From Amborella trichopoda (taxonomy: Eukaryota; Streptophyta; Magnoliopsida; Amborellales; Amborellaceae), in the NCBI RefSeq assembly GCF_000471905.2, contig NW_006499617.1, positions 5,088,047 through 5,152,046 of the forward strand: DNA of 64,000 bases, read 5' to 3'. The notes under the pieces were generated by a model, which saw nothing but the letters and a program-made list of their open reading frames with translations, ran no database searches and was not told where the DNA came from. The translations under genes and the position numbers were made by a program. This document shows, piece after piece, positions 1 to 12,861 of this stretch; position 1 is the stretch's first letter, and each line of letters opens with the position of its first letter.

Positions 1-364
1 TGTTCATTTTATCAAAGTAAGGCACATATTTAATTTTTTTTCTTGAAAATAGATGGTTCAGATAACTTATTACAGGATGAACTAGTTTTAGGACTTAATC
101 TTTTTATGTTCTATTTATACCATACTTCTTGAGGTTGACATGATCAGTTGAAATGTTTGCCACCTTCGGAACATTATTTTCTACTAAAGTTTTGAGATGC
201 ACCTTATTTCTATAGTATAAAGTTGCAACCTTATATGAAAGTTTTTCTTTTATCAAATAATTTTAAAAGATAAACTCTACATTGATAAATAAGATCATTG
301 AGCCTTTTTAATGATCAGAAATGTTTTTATGTGATCCCAACAACATATAAATTATATGTGACAC
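1..364. other. AT-rich intergenic DNA
   Basis: No open reading frame with recognisable content and no clear repeat. Short AT-rich runs only. Confidence 0.5.
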
Positions 365-369
365 CACTT

Positions 370-720
370 TTTAGCCGTTCGATCTGGATCAAATGGCTAC
401 TATTAGGTATACCACAATGTCACATCAAACACTGTTTTATTTTTTATTTTTTTCTACAAAATATTTTTGGATGAAAATTTTGGGTGTCCTACCAATAAAT
501 TTTGGCAAACCTAGAAAAAAAAAAGCAAAAACTTCGTGCAAAACTAAATGACCAAATGTCCCTGAAATTTTTAGGGGTATTTTGGTAAATTTTTATTTCC
601 GAAAATAATTTTTGATATTTTTTATCATGTGCGCCCTTGTCAGATTCTTCGAATTTTGCTTCAAAATTATATATAAAAATAAATAAAAAATAAAACACTA
701 TGAGCCGTTTGATCAACATC
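370..720. mobile_element. Fold-back MITE, copy 1
   Basis: The two halves are imperfect inverted repeats. GATCAAATGGCT and ACTGTTTTATTTTTTATTT on the left reappear inverted near 680-716 (AAATAAAACACTATGAGCC, TTTGATCAAC). The centre at 550-590 is a palindrome built on GACCAAA..CCCTGAAA / TTTTTAGGGGTATTTTGG. The same type of centre occurs at 1947-1990 and 37856-37900, so this is one family of non-coding hairpin elements. No coding capacity. Ends are approximate and no target duplication was established. Confidence 0.6.
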
Positions 721-1789
721 TGATAATTAAGTGCAAGTTTGCGACACTATGACTCAAGCCATCTCCGCTATCTACTCGAATCTGATGAGTGAGACCAAGG
801 ATTACATATACCATATATACGTGGGTGGGCTCATATAGAAAGCCCTCCCTTTAATGATTTTACAAAATAGATTGACTTCTCTAACAATTTTTAGCTCTTT
901 TCATCTCATCCCTCTAACATCTAAGCAACTTTTAAGTTGAGCGGAGTATTGGAGATATGCAGGATAACTTTGTACACTTTTTGATTTTATGAAAAAGTAG
1001 CTTGGGTCGTGGTAGCAGCACCCCATACTTAATCACCACATTGTGGTTTTCATTTTCATCAGTAATAACTTTCAAAAACTTCAAAAAACGAACTTCTAAT
1101 CTATTTGAAAAAATATGCCTTCCCCGTTGAATTACCTCTCAAAAAAAAAACTGCAAAAGTTTATATTTTACGCATGTTCCCACTTCTAATACGGGTTGAG
1201 CATTATAATGTCATCAAGATACAAGTTACGTACCATTTTGTGGAAGAACATTTGTTTTATGTGGGCCGGATCGCATTCTTACAATATGCTGTCTAGAGGT
1301 GTAAAGCATCCATTTGAGCCATCTAAAATTAATTGTAACATCTAAAATTAATTGTAACTAACAGTCCAAATGTTTTCTTAATATAATTATTATTTTTAGT
1401 TTTTAAAATTTATTTATTTTTTCATATTCATGGTCTCCATATTAAAGACTATGCATTCTCTAAAATTAGGATAATATTATATCTAAAAAATATATTCATT
1501 GCCAAGCCCGTATTTGTAAATATGTAGGCTTGGCCACATGCTAACCGCATCCTTTGTGGAATGCAAAACATAATAGTGGCCGGCTAGTCATTAGCTTAGA
1601 GACCAAGAGATGGAGAGAGAGAGAGTGTGCGTGAGTGTTGCGGATAATGCCTTACAACATATGCTACTTTTATGACTTTAAATTTTCTTGGCCTCTCCCT
1701 CTCTCTCTCTATATATATATAGGAGAAGAACCTATCAGTCCACGGGCTGATAGCTACAGTGATAGCCAATGGTTCAGATTGAATCTGGG
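721..1789. other. AT-rich intergenic DNA with short repeats
   Basis: No gene recognised. It contains a short direct repeat of CATCTAAAATTAATTGTAA at about 1318-1360, a GA run at 1613-1624 and a CT/AT microsatellite at 1697-1722. Short reading frames here have no family features. Confidence 0.5.
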
Positions 1790-2140
1790 CAGATCTGACG
1801 GTCATGACCACATTTTCGTATTTGAATTTTCAATTTTTGTCTACAAATCAAAATTACTTAAAATTTGAAGTAAATTTGAAGTGTCTATTCTTCAAAATAT
1901 AAGAATCTAATAAAAATATAAAACAAATAATTCTCAAAATATAAATTGACCAAAATACCCCTGAAACATTTCGGGGGTATTTTGGTCGACTTATATTTTT
2001 CGAATTATTATTTTTATATATTTTTATTAGATGCGCATTGATGAGAACAACGAATGCCTAAAATTTCAAATGATTTGGATGCATAGAAAAAAAATGAAAA
2101 TTCAAATGCGAAATGATATTGTAACCATCAGATCAGCCTA
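1790..2140. mobile_element. Fold-back MITE, copy 2
   Basis: Left arm from about 1790 (GATCTGACGGTCATGACC, then TTTGAATTTTCAATTTTTGT) is inverted at about 2080-2138 (AAAATTCAAATGCGAAAT, then GTAACCATCAGATCAG). The centre at 1947-1990 is a near-perfect palindrome, GACCAAAATACCCCTGAAA facing TTTCGGGGGTATTTTGGTC. Same family as the elements at 370-720 and 37640-38085. The right side ends close to an assembly gap. Confidence 0.7.
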
Positions 2141-2150
2141 TATCAAATCT

Positions 2151-2428
2151 NNNNNNNNNNNNNNNNNNNNNNNNNNNNNNNNNNNNNNNNNNNNNNNNNN
2201 NNNNNNNNNNNNNNNNNNNNNNNNNNNNNNNNNNNNNNNNNNNNNNNNNNNNNNNNNNNNNNNNNNNNNNNNNNNNNNNNNNNNNNNNNNNNNNNNNNNN
2301 NNNNNNNNNNNNNNNNNNNNNNNNNNNNNNNNNNNNNNNNNNNNNNNNNNNNNNNNNNNNNNNNNNNNNNNNNNNNNNNNNNNNNNNNNNNNNNNNNNNN
2401 NNNNNNNNNNNNNNNNNNNNNNNNNNNN
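2151..2428. other. Assembly gap (N run)
   Basis: 278 N bases. The gap lies between a MITE and the left edge of MULE1, so the outermost left end of MULE1 cannot be read. Confidence 0.99.
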
Positions 2429-2626
2429 ATGAACAGTGATTTCGCCTACCCTTATCATCATCCAAACGTCATCGCACGGTCACAGTTGTTATGTAGTGTT
2501 TCAATTTTTATTTTATTTTTACTAATAGGAATGATTTGAAATTTGGAGCGTGTGTACATCTTCGTGAGGCGTACCTAATAAAAATATGAAAGAAATAATT
2601 TGTAAAATATAAATTGACTCAAAAAG

Positions 2627-4142
2627 CCCCTGATTGGCTCAAAAAGCTTCAAACCTCAAAATTTCTAGTTGCCCTTCTTTCCCGTTTTCTTTCCTTTGCG
2701 ACCTCCCTCTCTCTCTCTGAGGCATCCCACTCTCTTTGAGGCTCCCCTCTCGGCTTGTCCTCTTCTCTCCACTGCTATGTGAAGTGAACAACTATTATTT
2801 CTCGTTCGTCCGCCCCCCCCTCTTTGTGAAGCCCGAATGCGATCATCTCCATTGTCCTTTCATCTCGCTGAGAACGTTCGGTTCTGCCACAGACGCTGTA
2901 AACTCCTCCTCTGTTTAGGGCATCAATAGGGTGAGTGATTATCTTGATTTTTTTTTGCTTGAACCCAAGCCGCAATCTAACACTAATTCATGAAAGCTTT
3001 TTACAGTGGGTGAAATCTCTCTATTACTCTTGTAAAAAACCCAATTTTATTTCCAAAACGTACCCAAAACCCTACGTTTTTGTCCTAACACCGTATGTTT
3101 TTTCCCCCAAAACCCATCTTTTTAATGTTTCATTTCAGCGGTTAAACGGATCCTGCCTTTTCCCTCTCTTGTGCTTACTCAATCAAAGTATGTTTTCTAG
3201 GCCCTTTTATCAAATTTTCTTCTGAATTAAATCACAAAAAACAGAGAAAACAATAGTTAAATTGGATTTTATTACTTTCTTTTATCATTGATTCTGAAAG
3301 AAAACTTAATTAGATAGTTATAAATGGGTTTCACTACACAGTTTTTATTATTTGGATCTATAACTTGAAGAAGTTGCAATGAATACAGCTGAATGCCCTA
3401 ATAGAAAAAATAATGCCTAACTTTCAATTGAAATTTTAATACAATTATTTGGTTTTATGTGATTCTTTTATTCTCTATTTCACAATGCCACTTTTTCTTT
3501 TATTTTTTAAATAAATTTGGGTTTAGTATTCATTTCCCTATTCTGTGATAGTGAGACTGATAGAAGTTATTTGGGCATTATTATCAAATTGCAGGGGGGG
3601 TTATTGGGTATTTTCAGAAGATTATATTTAGAGTACGAAATTGTTTTGCGCATTCCAAAGCATTGGTTGCAATTGGCACATTTCCAAATCGAATGCGAAG
3701 CATCGAAGGTCATTTGGTTTAATTTTATTTTTTGATTTTTTGATTTATCAGTAATTATTGAAATCCTCTTAGTTAAAATAAATTTGACGGTGCCTTGGCT
3801 ATATATGCGTATAAAATTGGCTATTTGTATCCAATAAAAACCCCACTAAGGGATTGGTGAAAATATGGGCAAAGCCTTGTTCTCCCTGTTCTCTTTGTTT
3901 TCTTGAGAGTGGCCCTGCTTTCTTTCTTCGAGAAATTTTATATAACGAAGCGTATGAAATAATTATGATTATATGGTTGATCACTTAAGGATTTTGTTCT
4001 TTTTGCTCTGAAGTGCATGAATCAAGTGAGTTCTTGCTTCCTGCTTCTTGTTGCCAGAGCCACGTACACAGTTCTTCAACAAACCAAGTGAGTTCTTCCT
4101 TGCCCTCTCTCTCTAGGCCACACACTTAGTTCTTCTCCGTCC

Positions 4143-4181
<39 letters not shown>

Positions 4182-4418
4182 AGCTACACATGATCAGTTT
4201 ACAATATAATTTCCACCACCAAGATCAGGTTATTACTCATTGTATTGTGGCTTGAAGCGGGAGAAAAAAGTTGGGGGAGAAAAACGTTTACTTAAGGGTG
4301 AGGCCCGAAACAATCAAATTAAGGCACACCTAAAAAATTCACCCTTTTGTTGCAGTTTTTGCAATGTACTTGTTGCATGTACCCTTTGTTGCTCCCAATT
4401 AATTAGAAAATACTTTAT
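2627..4418 (+). repeat. MULE1 left inverted arm, outer part
   Basis: Inverted copy at about 25960-27340. It contains pyrimidine-rich tracts (2703-2740) and a (CT)n run at 4143-4180. The arm breaks abruptly at 4418, where the Ty3 element begins, and resumes at 19791 with a segment contiguous in the other arm (TTTTATRTACTCTTTTTTGAA). Short reading frames here are not recognised genes. Confidence 0.75.
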
Positions 4419-4980
4419 TAGACATCCCATGTTAAAAATCTAGTAAATTCTGTGGTTTCTTGAACCTTTAGGATCATACTTAACCTAGGAAACCCAAATC
4501 TATAGTTCACACAACCTATCTTGTGACCCAGAACTCGTCTGCCTGCCCAGAACACTGCAGAAACCTTATTTCGACCCAGATTTTTGTAAACGCCCTGTTT
4601 TATCAAAAACATCATTAAAAATATCAAACAAATTGTCTTGACCCAAAACTTTTCTGGTAGGTTCACAAGAGGTTGAGGAACACACCTGAAAAAATTTCTT
4701 TCAATTTAGAGCATTTTTTGTTTGTGCGGCATTGGGCGTGCCGCCCTGACGACACGAGCCGTGCCACCCAGCCTTGGGCAACACAGGGCATGCCACCCAG
4801 GCGACATGAGGGGTGCTGCCCAGCGATGGTTGACACAGGGCATGCCGCCTGGGTGACATGACTCGTTCCTCCCAGTCCAGATCGATTTGTGCCATTTTAC
4901 TTGGGCTGCACGTATCGTGCCGCCCGGGCGACACGCCCCATGCCTTTTCTATCTGGGCGACACGCCCCATGCCCCCATGA
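4419..4980 (+). repeat. 5' LTR, region matching the 3' LTR
   Basis: About 550 bp aligns with 18669-19175, including GGTTTCTTGAACCTTTAGGA and the CCGCCC..GACACG repeats. It has lost the leading TG. Beyond about 4980 the two LTRs no longer match. No promoter equivalent to the TATA element of the 3' LTR (19255) is seen here. Confidence 0.75.
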
Positions 4981-5157
4981 TTTTGAAAAATACCAAAAAA
5001 ATATTTTACTTCATACATATCTTTTCTATCTACTTATTCATGTTTACTTCGTTTTAATTTATTTCATCATAAATAAATTTTTTTCATACTTCTTTCAAGT
5101 TTAAAGTAGTCTTATTTCTACCAAGATTAAAAATAAAATAATAATAATAATAATAAC

Positions 5158-5202
<45 letters not shown>

Positions 5203-5230
5203 TATAATAATAATAATAGTAATAATAATA

Positions 5231-5278
<48 letters not shown>

Positions 5279-5393
5279 GTAGTAATAATAACAATAATAA
5301 TAAAACAATAAAAAAAACAATAATAATAACAATAATAACAATAATATCAATAATAACAATAACAACAATAATAACAATAATAACAATAATAAA

Positions 5394-5424
<31 letters not shown>

Positions 5425-6060
5425 TTTTTGAGCGACATGAGGCGTGCCGCCCAGATGACATGGCCCTAGCTGTCAAGGCCCAGGGCAACAGGCCTTGCCC
5501 CTTGTCGCCCAAGCCTGAATTTTTAAAAATTTTGTAGGCTTGGTCCTGGGACTCTCTTGTGACTGCTGACAAAATTTCAAATTAAAATTAATTTTTTAAA
5601 AATATCAAAAAAATATTTTGCTTGATACAGGTCTGTTCTATTTGCTGCTCTTTTGTTTTACTTTGTTTTAATTTTATTTCATCCAAAAGTTTAATTTTTC
5701 TGCTTTTGCAAGTTTTTGTAGCTTTATTTCTTCAAGGTTGAAATAAATAATAATAATAATAATAAATAATAAAAATATTTTTTTGGGTGGCACGTCCCGT
5801 ACCGCCCTATCACAGAGGTCTCAGAAATGTCCTGGGACCCCATAGGCCCGTTCTAGAGCCTTTGCTTCTTGTCCACCAAATTTGGCTTAAAATAAATTTT
5901 TTAAAAATATAAAAAAAATATTTTGCTTCAAGTAAGTTTGTCCTGCTCCTGACTTTTTCTTTTTTAATATTAGTTTGTTAATTTTGACTGAAACCATGTT
6001 TTCCTTGCTCTCACCATGCTTAGTTTAACTGTGTTTCATCGAAATTAAAAAAAAAAGGAT
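4981..6060 (+). repeat. Triplicated AT-rich block with a large AAT microsatellite
   Basis: Three diverged units begin near 4985, 5595 and 5895. Each opens with a TTTTTAAAAATAT / CAAAAAAATATTTT motif; the first two continue into a GTTTTAATTTATTTCATC segment and an AAT array. The first array (about 5137-5423) is about 290 bp of AAT with TAG and AAC interruptions. Reading frames across it encode only poly-Leu, poly-Ile or poly-Tyr and are not genes. It is probably an expansion within or just after the 5' LTR. Confidence 0.7.
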
Positions 6061-7397
6061 AAAACAATGAAAAAAAAAAATACATCGAGGGTTGCCTGCA
6101 CCCTCTCTGAACCGCATCTCGTTCGAGTCACTCTCGACTCGGGCCATGCTCGACTTAGCACGGACTGTGCCTGGTCTCATTGTTCCGACTTTACCTTCTT
6201 AGGGGTTGCCTACCCCTCCATCTATACTGTGCTTCGAGCGAGTTTCGCCTCAAAGCGCACATTGCTAAGCATGATCAGTGCTGAGCGCTCACTTATTTCG
6301 TTTCTTATTTCATGCGCATTGTGTGCTTGAATTTATTTTAATTGCATGCTTCATTACATACTCCAGCACACACTAGAACGGGAGAGCCTGGGAAACAAGC
6401 AAACAAATATTTCGAAAACCTCCAAAATTCGCGTTAACGGCTTGAGGGGAACCTAGCTTTGAGAGTCGAGGAGGTTGGGATTCGCGTAACTTTAATTGTG
6501 AGCGCCCCTCCGTAGTCGTTTGCCTCAAAGCAAGTCCGCGTATAGTAGGAGCTGACAAAATTCTGTAATAGGAGGCCAGGACATATGCGGGGACCTATAT
6601 CAGCCTAGCCGCATTTTAATAGCTAGGCACTATACTAGGTCAAACGTTTTTGTGTGCTTGCTTGCTTATTTCTATTGTTTAATTTTAGATCTCAGACCGG
6701 ACGCACTTTTGGTTTGAGCTGAACCCTCTGGGTCCAAGTTCAGGCTTGTACCCAGCCTAGCCCAGGTCAAAACCAGGTTCACACCTTGGTTCGAACTTAG
6801 GCCCCATTTTGGTCCGAGCCGAAGGGTTGTTCTTAACTCATCATTGATCCAGTCTAGGTCCACACCTGGTTTGATCACCAAATTCTCTGGGTTCAAGTTC
6901 AGGCTTATACCTAGCCTAGTCCAGGTCCGAACCAGGTTCACACCTAGGTTCAAACCTAAGCCCCCTTTTGGTCTGAGTCTATTCCTAGTTCATCTTTGAT
7001 CCAGTTCCGGTTTATACTCGGTCTGATTATCACAACCCTCTCGGTCTAAGCTCAGGCTTGCACACAGCTCAGTCCACGTCCGAACTAGGCTCACACCCAG
7101 GTCCAAACCTAGACCCACTCTTGGTCCAAGCCGAGAATCGCACCCATCTTGTCTAAATCTTAGTCTAGGTTCTAGCATAGGTCTAAACTTAGAGTTGCCT
7201 CTAGAGCTAAACTAGGCTTACCCTAGTTCAAGGTCTAAACCAAAGCCCATTGAGTTTAGCAAGTCTAGGTTCCAGTCTAGTCTTAGCCTAGGTCTCAGTT
7301 AAAGTTTTGCCGCTAGAGTCAGGTTAGGTCTACCCTAAGCCGTCAAGTCTATCCCTTACCTAAGTCTAGATTCTAGAATCCATCCAAAGAGAGTCAC
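6061..7397 (+). repeat. Ty3 leader with ~155-bp tandem repeat
   Basis: At 6700-7150 three diverged units of about 150-160 bp recur. Each contains CTCTGGGTCCAAGTTCAGGC or a variant (about 6725, 6881, 7034) followed by a CCAGGTTCACACC-type segment. No protein is recognised. No convincing primer binding site was found, so the inner edge of the 5' LTR is not fixed. Confidence 0.6.
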
Positions 7398-9840
7398 TAT
7401 GTCGGTTACTCAAGGCGACCATGATGCTCCGCAGCTCTAAACCAAACCTTCCCAAACCTAGGGACCAATATGCTACAATCCCTTGGAGTTATCAATAAAC
7501 CTCAAGCCAATCCATTATCCAGCGCCCAGGTCTTCAGTTAGAGACAGAGTCCCAAGCATCCACTCCTAATCCTGAAATTGGTGTGATCCGAAAGGCTGGT
7601 TCAGCCCGAAAAGACTCTGAATAGTCAAGGGGTCCAACCTGGAGTTGTCTTGCAAGGGGTCTTAAGCAACTAAAGTAGGAGTCGAGTGGGGGAAGAAATT
7701 CATGCAGCATCTAATGCAAATTCCCACAACTCGAACTGAGATAACTCTGGGGTGCAGCGGTCTCAAGACCAAGACCCACCTAGGTCTAGGGGATCCAACC
7801 CTACCTCGAGTCGCCATAGTACAACTCATGATGTCCTGAACACTGTACGAGGAAGAGGTGTCGACCCAAACAGACCCCTAGGCGAAATAGGTGTCCAAGC
7901 TGCCCTTAAAAGTCTAGTGACCTAGGTTACACTGTTCACGCCCTAGCTTACAGGTCGAACCCAAATCAAGTCAGTGGCATAGGTTTACCAGCACAACCGA
8001 GTCAGCTGATTCTTCAATCGGTCCCTCTAGTTCATCCGGTCCAACAAACCGTACGATTTCCACAATCGGTGGCGACACTCATGGGTTAGCACGCCCCTCT
8101 GGTGCAAGTGTATTAAACTGCCCTAGCGACTGCAGCTCCTCAATCTAAGGCCCATGCAGGCCAACGTATACCTCAAATCTCGACTCATCAGTCCACGCTT
8201 GGGAACCCACCGACCAGTGGGCCTATTGTCATGTCAAACAACCAACAAGAAAGCACTTTAAAAGCAATGCAGAATATGCTCGTAAGAATGGGAATGCATG
8301 ATTTTCTACCCCCAAAAGCCTATGTTCAAGAGACCCTTGGAGGCATGGAGGACCTTCCCCTGGGATTTATTATCCAAGAATTTAGAAACAAGTTTAACGG
8401 GAAGAGCGATCTAGATGCTCACGTCAATGCGTATCTCCTATCCGTGAGAGCTTTGTGAGACAGGCCTAACCAATTGAAGGCCATATTTTTGCAAACATTG
8501 ACTAGCGAGGCCTTGAACTAGCATCGGAGAACGATGTCCGCTCAACCACACATCATTCCAGATGAAATGTTCAACCTATTCGTCTCTCACTACCGCGGGT
8601 CGACATCAAGATATGGGGTGAGCTCAGTGCAATGAAGCAAAATCCAGGAGAGTCCTTCGAGGATTTGATTCGTCGATTTCGCGAGGCGACAATTCGGGTC
8701 TTAGAATGCCCACTGACAGACCCAGCTAAAATCTCCATGGCCTTAGAGAACGCTGCTCCTGAATACATGACCTTTTTCAGCCAAGGCCTTATCCCCAACT
8801 CTTTCAACTCCATGATAGAGAGGGTGGCACGACATGAAAGGGCGAGAGGGACACCCCTCAGCACCAGGCCCGATAATAAACCAATAACGACTCCCAGCAA
8901 AAACAATAATAAGGGCAAGGCTTCCGGTCAGGTTAACAAGATTGTTGTTAATGAACCGGCTCAAGCAACTTAGCACAACAATCAGAGCCAAAATCGAAGG
9001 GATTTGCTTAGAGCCAACGCTCGAAATAATAGCCAAAGGCGAGATGATGATTTCACTCCTCTCAAAGACCCACTGGAAAAAGTGATGGAATTACTCTTGA
9101 CACGAAACATGGTTTATCTACTACCACCATCTGAACCACCATTTCAAGTCACGAACAAGAGCAGGTGGTGCAAATGGCATCAAAACTATGCACATGATAC
9201 CCAAAACTGTATATATTTGAAACGGGTAATTTAAGGGTTAATCAATAGGGGGGACATCACTGTCGCACCTAGAAATCAACCCGTTGAAGAGCCTAATCAA
9301 AAGATGGGTATCTTCACAAAGCCAGGAGCTCAAGACAACTCAAAAGAAAATATTGTCATTCACATGGTTGACAGTGAAGACGAAGAAGAAAATCCCTGTC
9401 AATTCATATTGGTTTGTGATCATCACTTTCAAGAACTTGAAGAAGATCTATTAGATCTTCTAAGAGGAAGCCCTTCATCTCCAAACCTCGACAACCTTCC
9501 TAAGTGGGTCCAATATGACGAAGATGACACATTAGAGATCGATATTGTCAGAACTCATAAAAATGCGTCATCTCCCAAACAAAGGGCCAACACCCCGAAA
9601 TCTCCCATTACTCTTGCTAGGGCTGATCCTATCGAGCTTCAAGCTGGTGAGGTTGATTCCCTAACTCGGAGAGGCCGAGTGTTCAAACCCGTTCAATTAA
9701 TGGTCGACACTCTCAATGAAAAGATGAGAAACTCCTCAAGAGTCAGACAACCAACAGGGGTTGTAGATCAGGAGCCGAATAAGGAAATTCAAGGATCTAC
9801 AACCACCTACGATCTACCGACTCATCTCAAGAAGATCTAG
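7398..9840 (+). pseudogene. Ty3 gag, broken
   Basis: Gag forms the capsid-like particle and binds element RNA through a zinc knuckle. The best preserved pieces are at 8231-8458 (MSNNQQES start), 8632-8973 (containing ESFEDLIRRFREATIRV) and 9004-9234, the last with a knuckle-like segment WCKWHQNYAHDTQNC at about 9168-9215. An acidic linker follows at 9304-9840 (VDSEDEEENPC). A possible earlier start at 7398 (MSVTQGDHDA) is soon interrupted by stops. Stops at about 8456, 8518, 8971, 9232 and 9838 and several frame changes disable it. Family assignment rests on order, on the knuckle pattern of Tat elements and on the pol genes downstream. The N-terminal limit is uncertain. Confidence 0.7.
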
Positions 9841-9922
9841 GCTCAAATCTCCATCTTGGAGCTACTCACCAACTCAGCAACACACAGGGCCTAGATCAGA
9901 AGGGTTCACACAGCCGGATGAA

Positions 9923-10651
9923 TTGTGCGGTATGATCAACCAACTAATCGCACCAATGCCAATCGTGTTCACGGGTGATGACATCCCGGTAAGCTTTAAC
10001 TGCTTTCATGTCCAACATTTGCACATCACTGTTTTCATGCAAGGATATGAAATACGAAGAGTGCTTGTTGATAATGGGGCATCCCTAAACATATGCCCTA
10101 TGAAAACGGTGAAGCAGATAGGCAAAAGCCTGGATGACTTAGAGCTATGTCAACTAATTATCGCTGCGTACGACGGGACCAAGAGACACGCTAAAGGTAT
10201 ACTGCCTCTCACACTTAAGATCAGCCCGGTCGTCCAAGTGATAAAGTTTTATGTCTTAGACATAAAACCTTCATTCAACATGCTTTTAGGAAGACCATGG
10301 CTGCACGAAAACCTCGTGGTCGCCTCTACGCTCCATCAATGCCTCAAATTTCCAATGAAAAATGGCATCGCAAAGGTATGCGCTGAACCCCATGCTTTAC
10401 TCAGTCTTAGCATATATAATGGGAAGCTAGCCGTAGGGGTCGAGCTTGGAGAAATCCCACCCGCTTCATTCGAGCAAGCTGATTGTGCCACCTTACGCCT
10501 AGAGGTTGTTCCTCAAATTTTGCAAACATCTGCATCGATGGAGGACATTATCCAATGTCAAAATCGATATGGTTTTGGGTCCCTCGAAGCTTGGCACATG
10601 CTCCTCTCCCAAGGCTTCCAATCAGGCCAAGGCTTGGGGAGTCAAGGGTAA
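9923..10651 (+). pseudogene. Ty3 aspartic protease region with G-patch-like tail
   Basis: An open stretch of 242 codons. Retropepsin features: RRVLVDNGASLNICP (catalytic Asp in DNGAS, about 10066-10085), then YDGTKRHAKGILPL, and the distal hydrophobic-Gly segment FNMLLGRPWLH. The protease cuts the polyprotein. The end of the stretch (MLLSQGFQSGQGLGSQG) resembles a glycine-rich G-patch segment, a nucleic-acid-binding motif. This frame is itself uninterrupted, but it sits between broken gag and broken reverse transcriptase and so is scored as part of a dead polyprotein. Confidence 0.75.
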
Positions 10652-11496
10652 GGCGTAACGGAGGTGATTTCTGAATCACCCCAAGCCAAAACTGAAAACA
10701 GAGATCGAAGAGGGCTCTGGTGTTCTCTCACGTTTTTTCAAAGCCGAATGAAGCCTTCAAGCTATCCAGACTTTGTATCCGGAGGCATTCAAAGCCTCGA
10801 TCCTCTTGATGCCCATCCTTCAAAACGGCCAAAGGTGATCCTTGATTCCCCAACAAGGAATAACTCTCATTCCACATCTCAGCACACACAAGAACTGGAA
10901 ATTGAAGACCTTTTTGCTAACGTGGATTTGAAGGTATGCACAATCGGCTTTAACACAGCCATGCATGCTCATCCGCCTACTCAAACTCAGGAATGGAATT
11001 GGTTGATCACTTCTCTTCTCGAGAATTGTTGGAAGCATACAAGCGGCCCCTTTAAGTCCTGGCGCCAAAAAATGGATAGGCGTAGGGTGGCCATCTAACC
11101 ACCCTGCGCGTCCAGTCTTCAACATTTCTCTCTCGAGTCCCAATAGGGACACCTCTTGCGACACTTCAAAAACCATGGAAAATTCAAAACAGGATAAAGC
11201 CGATAATAACGAAAAAGAATTTTAAAAAATGGCGCTCACTCAAGATAGCCCAATAACAGTGCATAACACGTAAGACGATGAATTGGATGATCATGATTAA
11301 GATCAAGAGAGTCAAGAGTCTGAAGAAATCTCTCAACCTGAAGAACTTACTTCCCATGTTGAGCATTTCAGAAAGAGGTCCGATGGTGACCCAATGGCTA
11401 TCATCGAAGAGACGATTGATGTAAACCTAGGAACTGAGAAGGATCCAAGGTTAACCAAGATTAGAACCTCCTTATCTTCTGAGGAGCGGGGAAAAT
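10652..11496 (+). other. Ty3 protease-to-reverse-transcriptase linker
   Basis: Reading frames at 10664-11098 show no recognised domain. This is the low-conservation spacer between the protease and reverse transcriptase domains, with multiple frame interruptions. Nothing else recognised. Confidence 0.5.
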
Positions 11497-12212
11497 GTGA
11501 TTTCCTTTCTCAAGGAATATCACGATGTCTTCGCCTGGTCATATGATGATATGTCAGGGCTAGATCCCACATTGGTGCAACATCACCTAATATTCAAGGA
11601 AAGGGCAAAGCCTGTAAGGCAGAAACTCCGACGTCAAAAGACCCACCTTGAGCTCAAAATTAAAGAAGAAATCCACAAACTGCTCAAGGCGAAGTTCATT
11701 CCCCCCATTGATTACTTAGAATGGTTGGCCAACATAGTGGCGTACCCAAGAAAGATGGGAAGATTCGAGTGTGTGTCGACTACCGAGATCTCAACAAGGC
11801 ATGTCCAAAGGACAACTTCCCGTTACCAAGCATAGATGCCTTGGTCGACAACACTGCGGGGTACGAGATGCTGTCACTCATGGATGGCTTCTCGGGTTAC
11901 AACCAGATCCTCATGGCAAAAGAAAACCAAACCAAGATGTCATTCATAACTCAATGGGGAGCCTACTGTTACAAAGTCATGCCCTTCAGTCTCAAAAACA
12001 CAGGAGCAACTTATCATTAAGCAATGACTGACATCTTCCACCATCTAATGCATACAATTATGGAAGACTATGTCGACGATATTCTGGTCAAGTCAAAGAC
12101 CAGGTCTGATCATTTCACGAACTTAAGAACCATTTTTGAAAGACTCCGAAAACGCAACTCAAATTCAATCCACAAAAATGTGCATTTGGAGTTGAATCTG
12201 GCAAATTACTAG
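11497..12212 (+). pseudogene. Ty3 reverse transcriptase, broken
   Basis: Copies element RNA into DNA. N-terminal entry motif EYHDVFAWSYDDMSGLDP at 11515-11568. The frame then changes near 11740 and continues with VCVDYRDLNKACPKDNFPLP, then MDGFSGYNQI, then the catalytic YVDDILVKS at about 12068-12095. Breaks: one frameshift near 11740, a stop at 12018-12020, and another frame change after 12150. The two catalytic Asp of YVDD are still encoded. Order and motifs place it in Ty3/Gypsy. Confidence 0.9.
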
Positions 12213-12240
12213 GCATAGAGTAAGCCAAAGAGCCATTGAG

Positions 12241-12861
12241 GTGGACCCATCCAAAATACGAGCCATCACTGAAATGCCTCCTCCTCGAAACATCAGAGAA
12301 ATCCGTGGGCTTCAAGGTCGCATACAAGCCATAAGGCGTTTCATTTCACAACTGGCGGATAAGTGTGCACCATTCAATAGACTCCTTAAGAAGGACATCT
12401 CATTCATATGGGACAATGAATGCCAAGAAGCGTTCGATCAAATCAAGTAGTACCTCACAAAACCTCCCTTCCTTAGTCCTCCTAGTCCAGATAAACCCAT
12501 GTTCCTATACATGTCAATGAAAGACAAGATCATGGGGGCAATGTTAGGACAATATAACGACCATGGAAAAGAACAAACAATTTACTATATCAGCAAAACC
12601 ATGGTCAACTATGAGACAAGATACACGGATGTGGAGAAACACTGCTTAACACTTGTGGGGGCCATGCAGAAACTAAGACATTATATCTTATCTCATTCAG
12701 TCATGCTCATATTAAAAATTGACCCACTCAAGTACTTATTGGAGAGACATGTTCTTAATGGACGTTTGGCGAAGTGGAGAATGCTATTAAGTGAGTTCGA
12801 GATCGAGTATGTCACTCAAAAATCGGTCAAAGGACAAGCCATTGCTGACCATTTAGTTTAA
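12241..12861 (+). pseudogene. Ty3 RNase H with connection domain, broken
   Basis: Degrades the RNA strand of the RNA-DNA hybrid. The connection segment is at 12241-12450 (GLQGRIQAIRRFISQLADKC), a stop at 12448-12450, then the RNase H part with TIYYISKTMVNYETRYTDVE and LAKWRMLLSEFEIEYV, ending in IADHLV before a stop at 12859-12861. The segment is otherwise in one frame. Confidence 0.85.

Noticed and set aside
2151-2428. Reading frames crossing N runs (also at 24239-24673)
   Set aside because: They consist of unknown bases and carry no information.
2735-3225. Small plus-strand frames in the MULE1 left arm
   Set aside because: The sequence is repeated in the other arm with broken frames and no family features.
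5084-5572. 162-codon minus-strand frame rich in Leu, Ile and Tyr
   Set aside because: It is a translation of the AAT/TTA microsatellite. No protein family has this make-up and all frames are equally open.
8070-8087. TGGCGACACTCATGGGTT as a Ty3 primer binding site
   Set aside because: It partly resembles a TGGCGAC-type site, but gag-like frames lie on both sides and it is not next to an LTR end.
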